Assembly (NCBI GenBank): GCA_964057225.1
Contig: OZ059896.1
Span: 5,766,001-5,830,000 of the forward strand
Length of the DNA stretch: 64,000 nucleotides
Direction: 5' to 3'
DNA from: Auanema rhodensis
Taxonomy: Eukaryota; Nematoda; Chromadorea; Rhabditida; Rhabditidae
Part shown: in pieces, positions 63,401-64,000 of the stretch
Layout of the letters: each line of letters starts with the position of its first letter
Position numbering within the stretch: position 1 is the stretch's first letter
Notes under the pieces: model-generated
The model's input: the letters and a program-made list of their open reading frames with translations, nothing else
Databases searched by the model: none
What the model was told of the DNA's origin: nothing
Translations under genes and position numbers: made by a program

Positions 63401-64000
63401 TTTCAGAATAATTTAGCAAAAAGTAGATGTTTTTAGATTCCTTTTTTCAAGGCAAAAACGATGGACAATGTTATTCAACGAAAAAATTGATTCTTCAAGG
63501 TGAAAATCGAGGATATAGGTGTGAACTTATATCAGTTGATATCTCGGTGCATTTTTAAGCTAGCGCAAATCTGATAACACAGATCGACGCAGCTTAAAAA
63601 TCCGCATCGAATGCACTATACTACATTGAGAAACGCTTAATACAAAAATTAGTTATGATCGTTTGAAAAATGATGCATTAGTGTATGTTGAGTTTCCATG
63701 TACACTCAAAATTGCTTCCAAAAACATTTTGACAAAAATTTTTTCGAAAAATTTCAGAATAATTTAGCAAAAAGTAGATGTTTTTAGATTCCTTTTTTCA
63801 AGGCAAAAACGATGGACAATGTTATTCAACGAAAAAATTAATTCTTCAGGGTGAAAATCGAGGATATAGGTGTGAACTTATATCAGTTGATATCTCGGTG
63901 CATTTTTAAGCTAGCGCAAATCTGATAACACAGATCGACGCAGCTTAAAAATCCGCATCGAATGCACTATACTACATTGAGAAAAGCTAAATACAAAAAT
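60496..64000. repeat. Homogeneous right-hand B subfamily
   Basis: Ten monomers (60496 to 63655), nine of them with actcaaaat and cagaataat, most also with tgtcattcaacg and gatataggt. The exception is 61900 (ttagtaaaaag, ttgattcttc); 63304 and 63655 revert to tgttattc. The array continues past the window end. This is the most uniform stretch of B in the window, which suggests recent expansion. Confidence 0.8.

Larger units (their letters stand above)
4216..64000. repeat. Satellite B array, 351-bp tandem monomer, about 172 units
   Basis: Head-to-tail repeat with its start motif atgatcgttt at 4519, 4869, 5220 and so on to 63655, usually 351 bp apart, often 350 where one base is lost from the A/T run before ttttttcg. 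Counting by this motif gives about 172 units after a leading partial copy: six are 194-195 bp deletion derivatives, two are 393 bp, and the last is cut at 346 bp by the window end. All copies share one orientation. The copy at 10481 has 113 G+C of 351 (32%). No foreign insertion is visible in almost 60 kb. I do not recognise the family. Centromeric or heterochromatic identity is inference. Confidence 0.98.

Noticed and set aside
1-64000. CRISPR array
   Set aside because: Repeats are contiguous 176- and 351-bp units with no unique spacers, and no cas-like genes exist.
1-64000. CENP-B box
   Set aside because: No close match to the mammalian ttcg....a..cggg pattern in either consensus; ttcgaaaaattt resembles only its first bases.
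1-64000. Telomeric repeats or rDNA/tRNA genes
   Set aside because: No ttagg or ttaggg tandem runs and no tRNA or rRNA-like stretch were seen in either monomer.

Overview
This window is satellite DNA from end to end. I see no gene, RNA gene, transposon, CRISPR array or unique sequence in it. It suggests a heterochromatic (centromeric, pericentromeric or subtelomeric) block of a eukaryotic chromosome: AT-rich, head-to-tail repeats with nucleosome-scale and double-nucleosome-scale units and multi-unit (higher-order) duplications. An insect or other invertebrate is plausible, but I do not recognise either satellite, so the taxon is a guess.

Layout. Positions 1-4215 hold satellite A, a 176-bp monomer (57 G+C in copy 1, 32%) in 23 complete copies plus a 24th cut at 167 bp. 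Every copy is exactly 176 bp. Positions 4216-64000 hold satellite B, an unrelated-looking 351-bp monomer (113 G+C in the copy at 10481, 32%): a 303-bp partial first copy, then about 172 units with the last cut by the window end. Both arrays run in one orientation. The A/B boundary at 4215/4216 is a clean break, with no unique DNA or decayed copies on either side.

Inside the arrays. A copies fall into five variant types that follow a simple order rule. B is a patchwork of local higher-order repeats of 2-6 monomers (about 0.7-2.1 kb), each patch with its own diagnostic variants, so homogenisation has been local. Notable patches are: the 4-monomer block repeated three times at 5220-10480; tandem duplications at 11534, 13991, 22058 and 32426; a three-fold block at 38274-43182; a six-fold block at 43183-53710; and a 1,445-bp tandem duplication at 56009-58898 that carries a 42-bp internal insertion. 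Six B copies share one 166-bp deletion scar with a 10-nt filler, and one multi-variant haplotype occurs twice about 26 kb apart.

Sequence motifs that recur with the units: A carries two CACGTG sites per monomer (46 of 48 intact); B carries a perfect 9-bp hairpin with a GTGA loop and a second 9-bp inverted repeat. These are visible in the sequence; any protein binding or RNA function is inference. Short open frames of 63-75 codons exist in some B copies but are by-products of the repeat, not credible genes. Monomer phases used below: A starts at the aactcgcttc motif (position 1); B starts at atgatcgttt (first at 4519).
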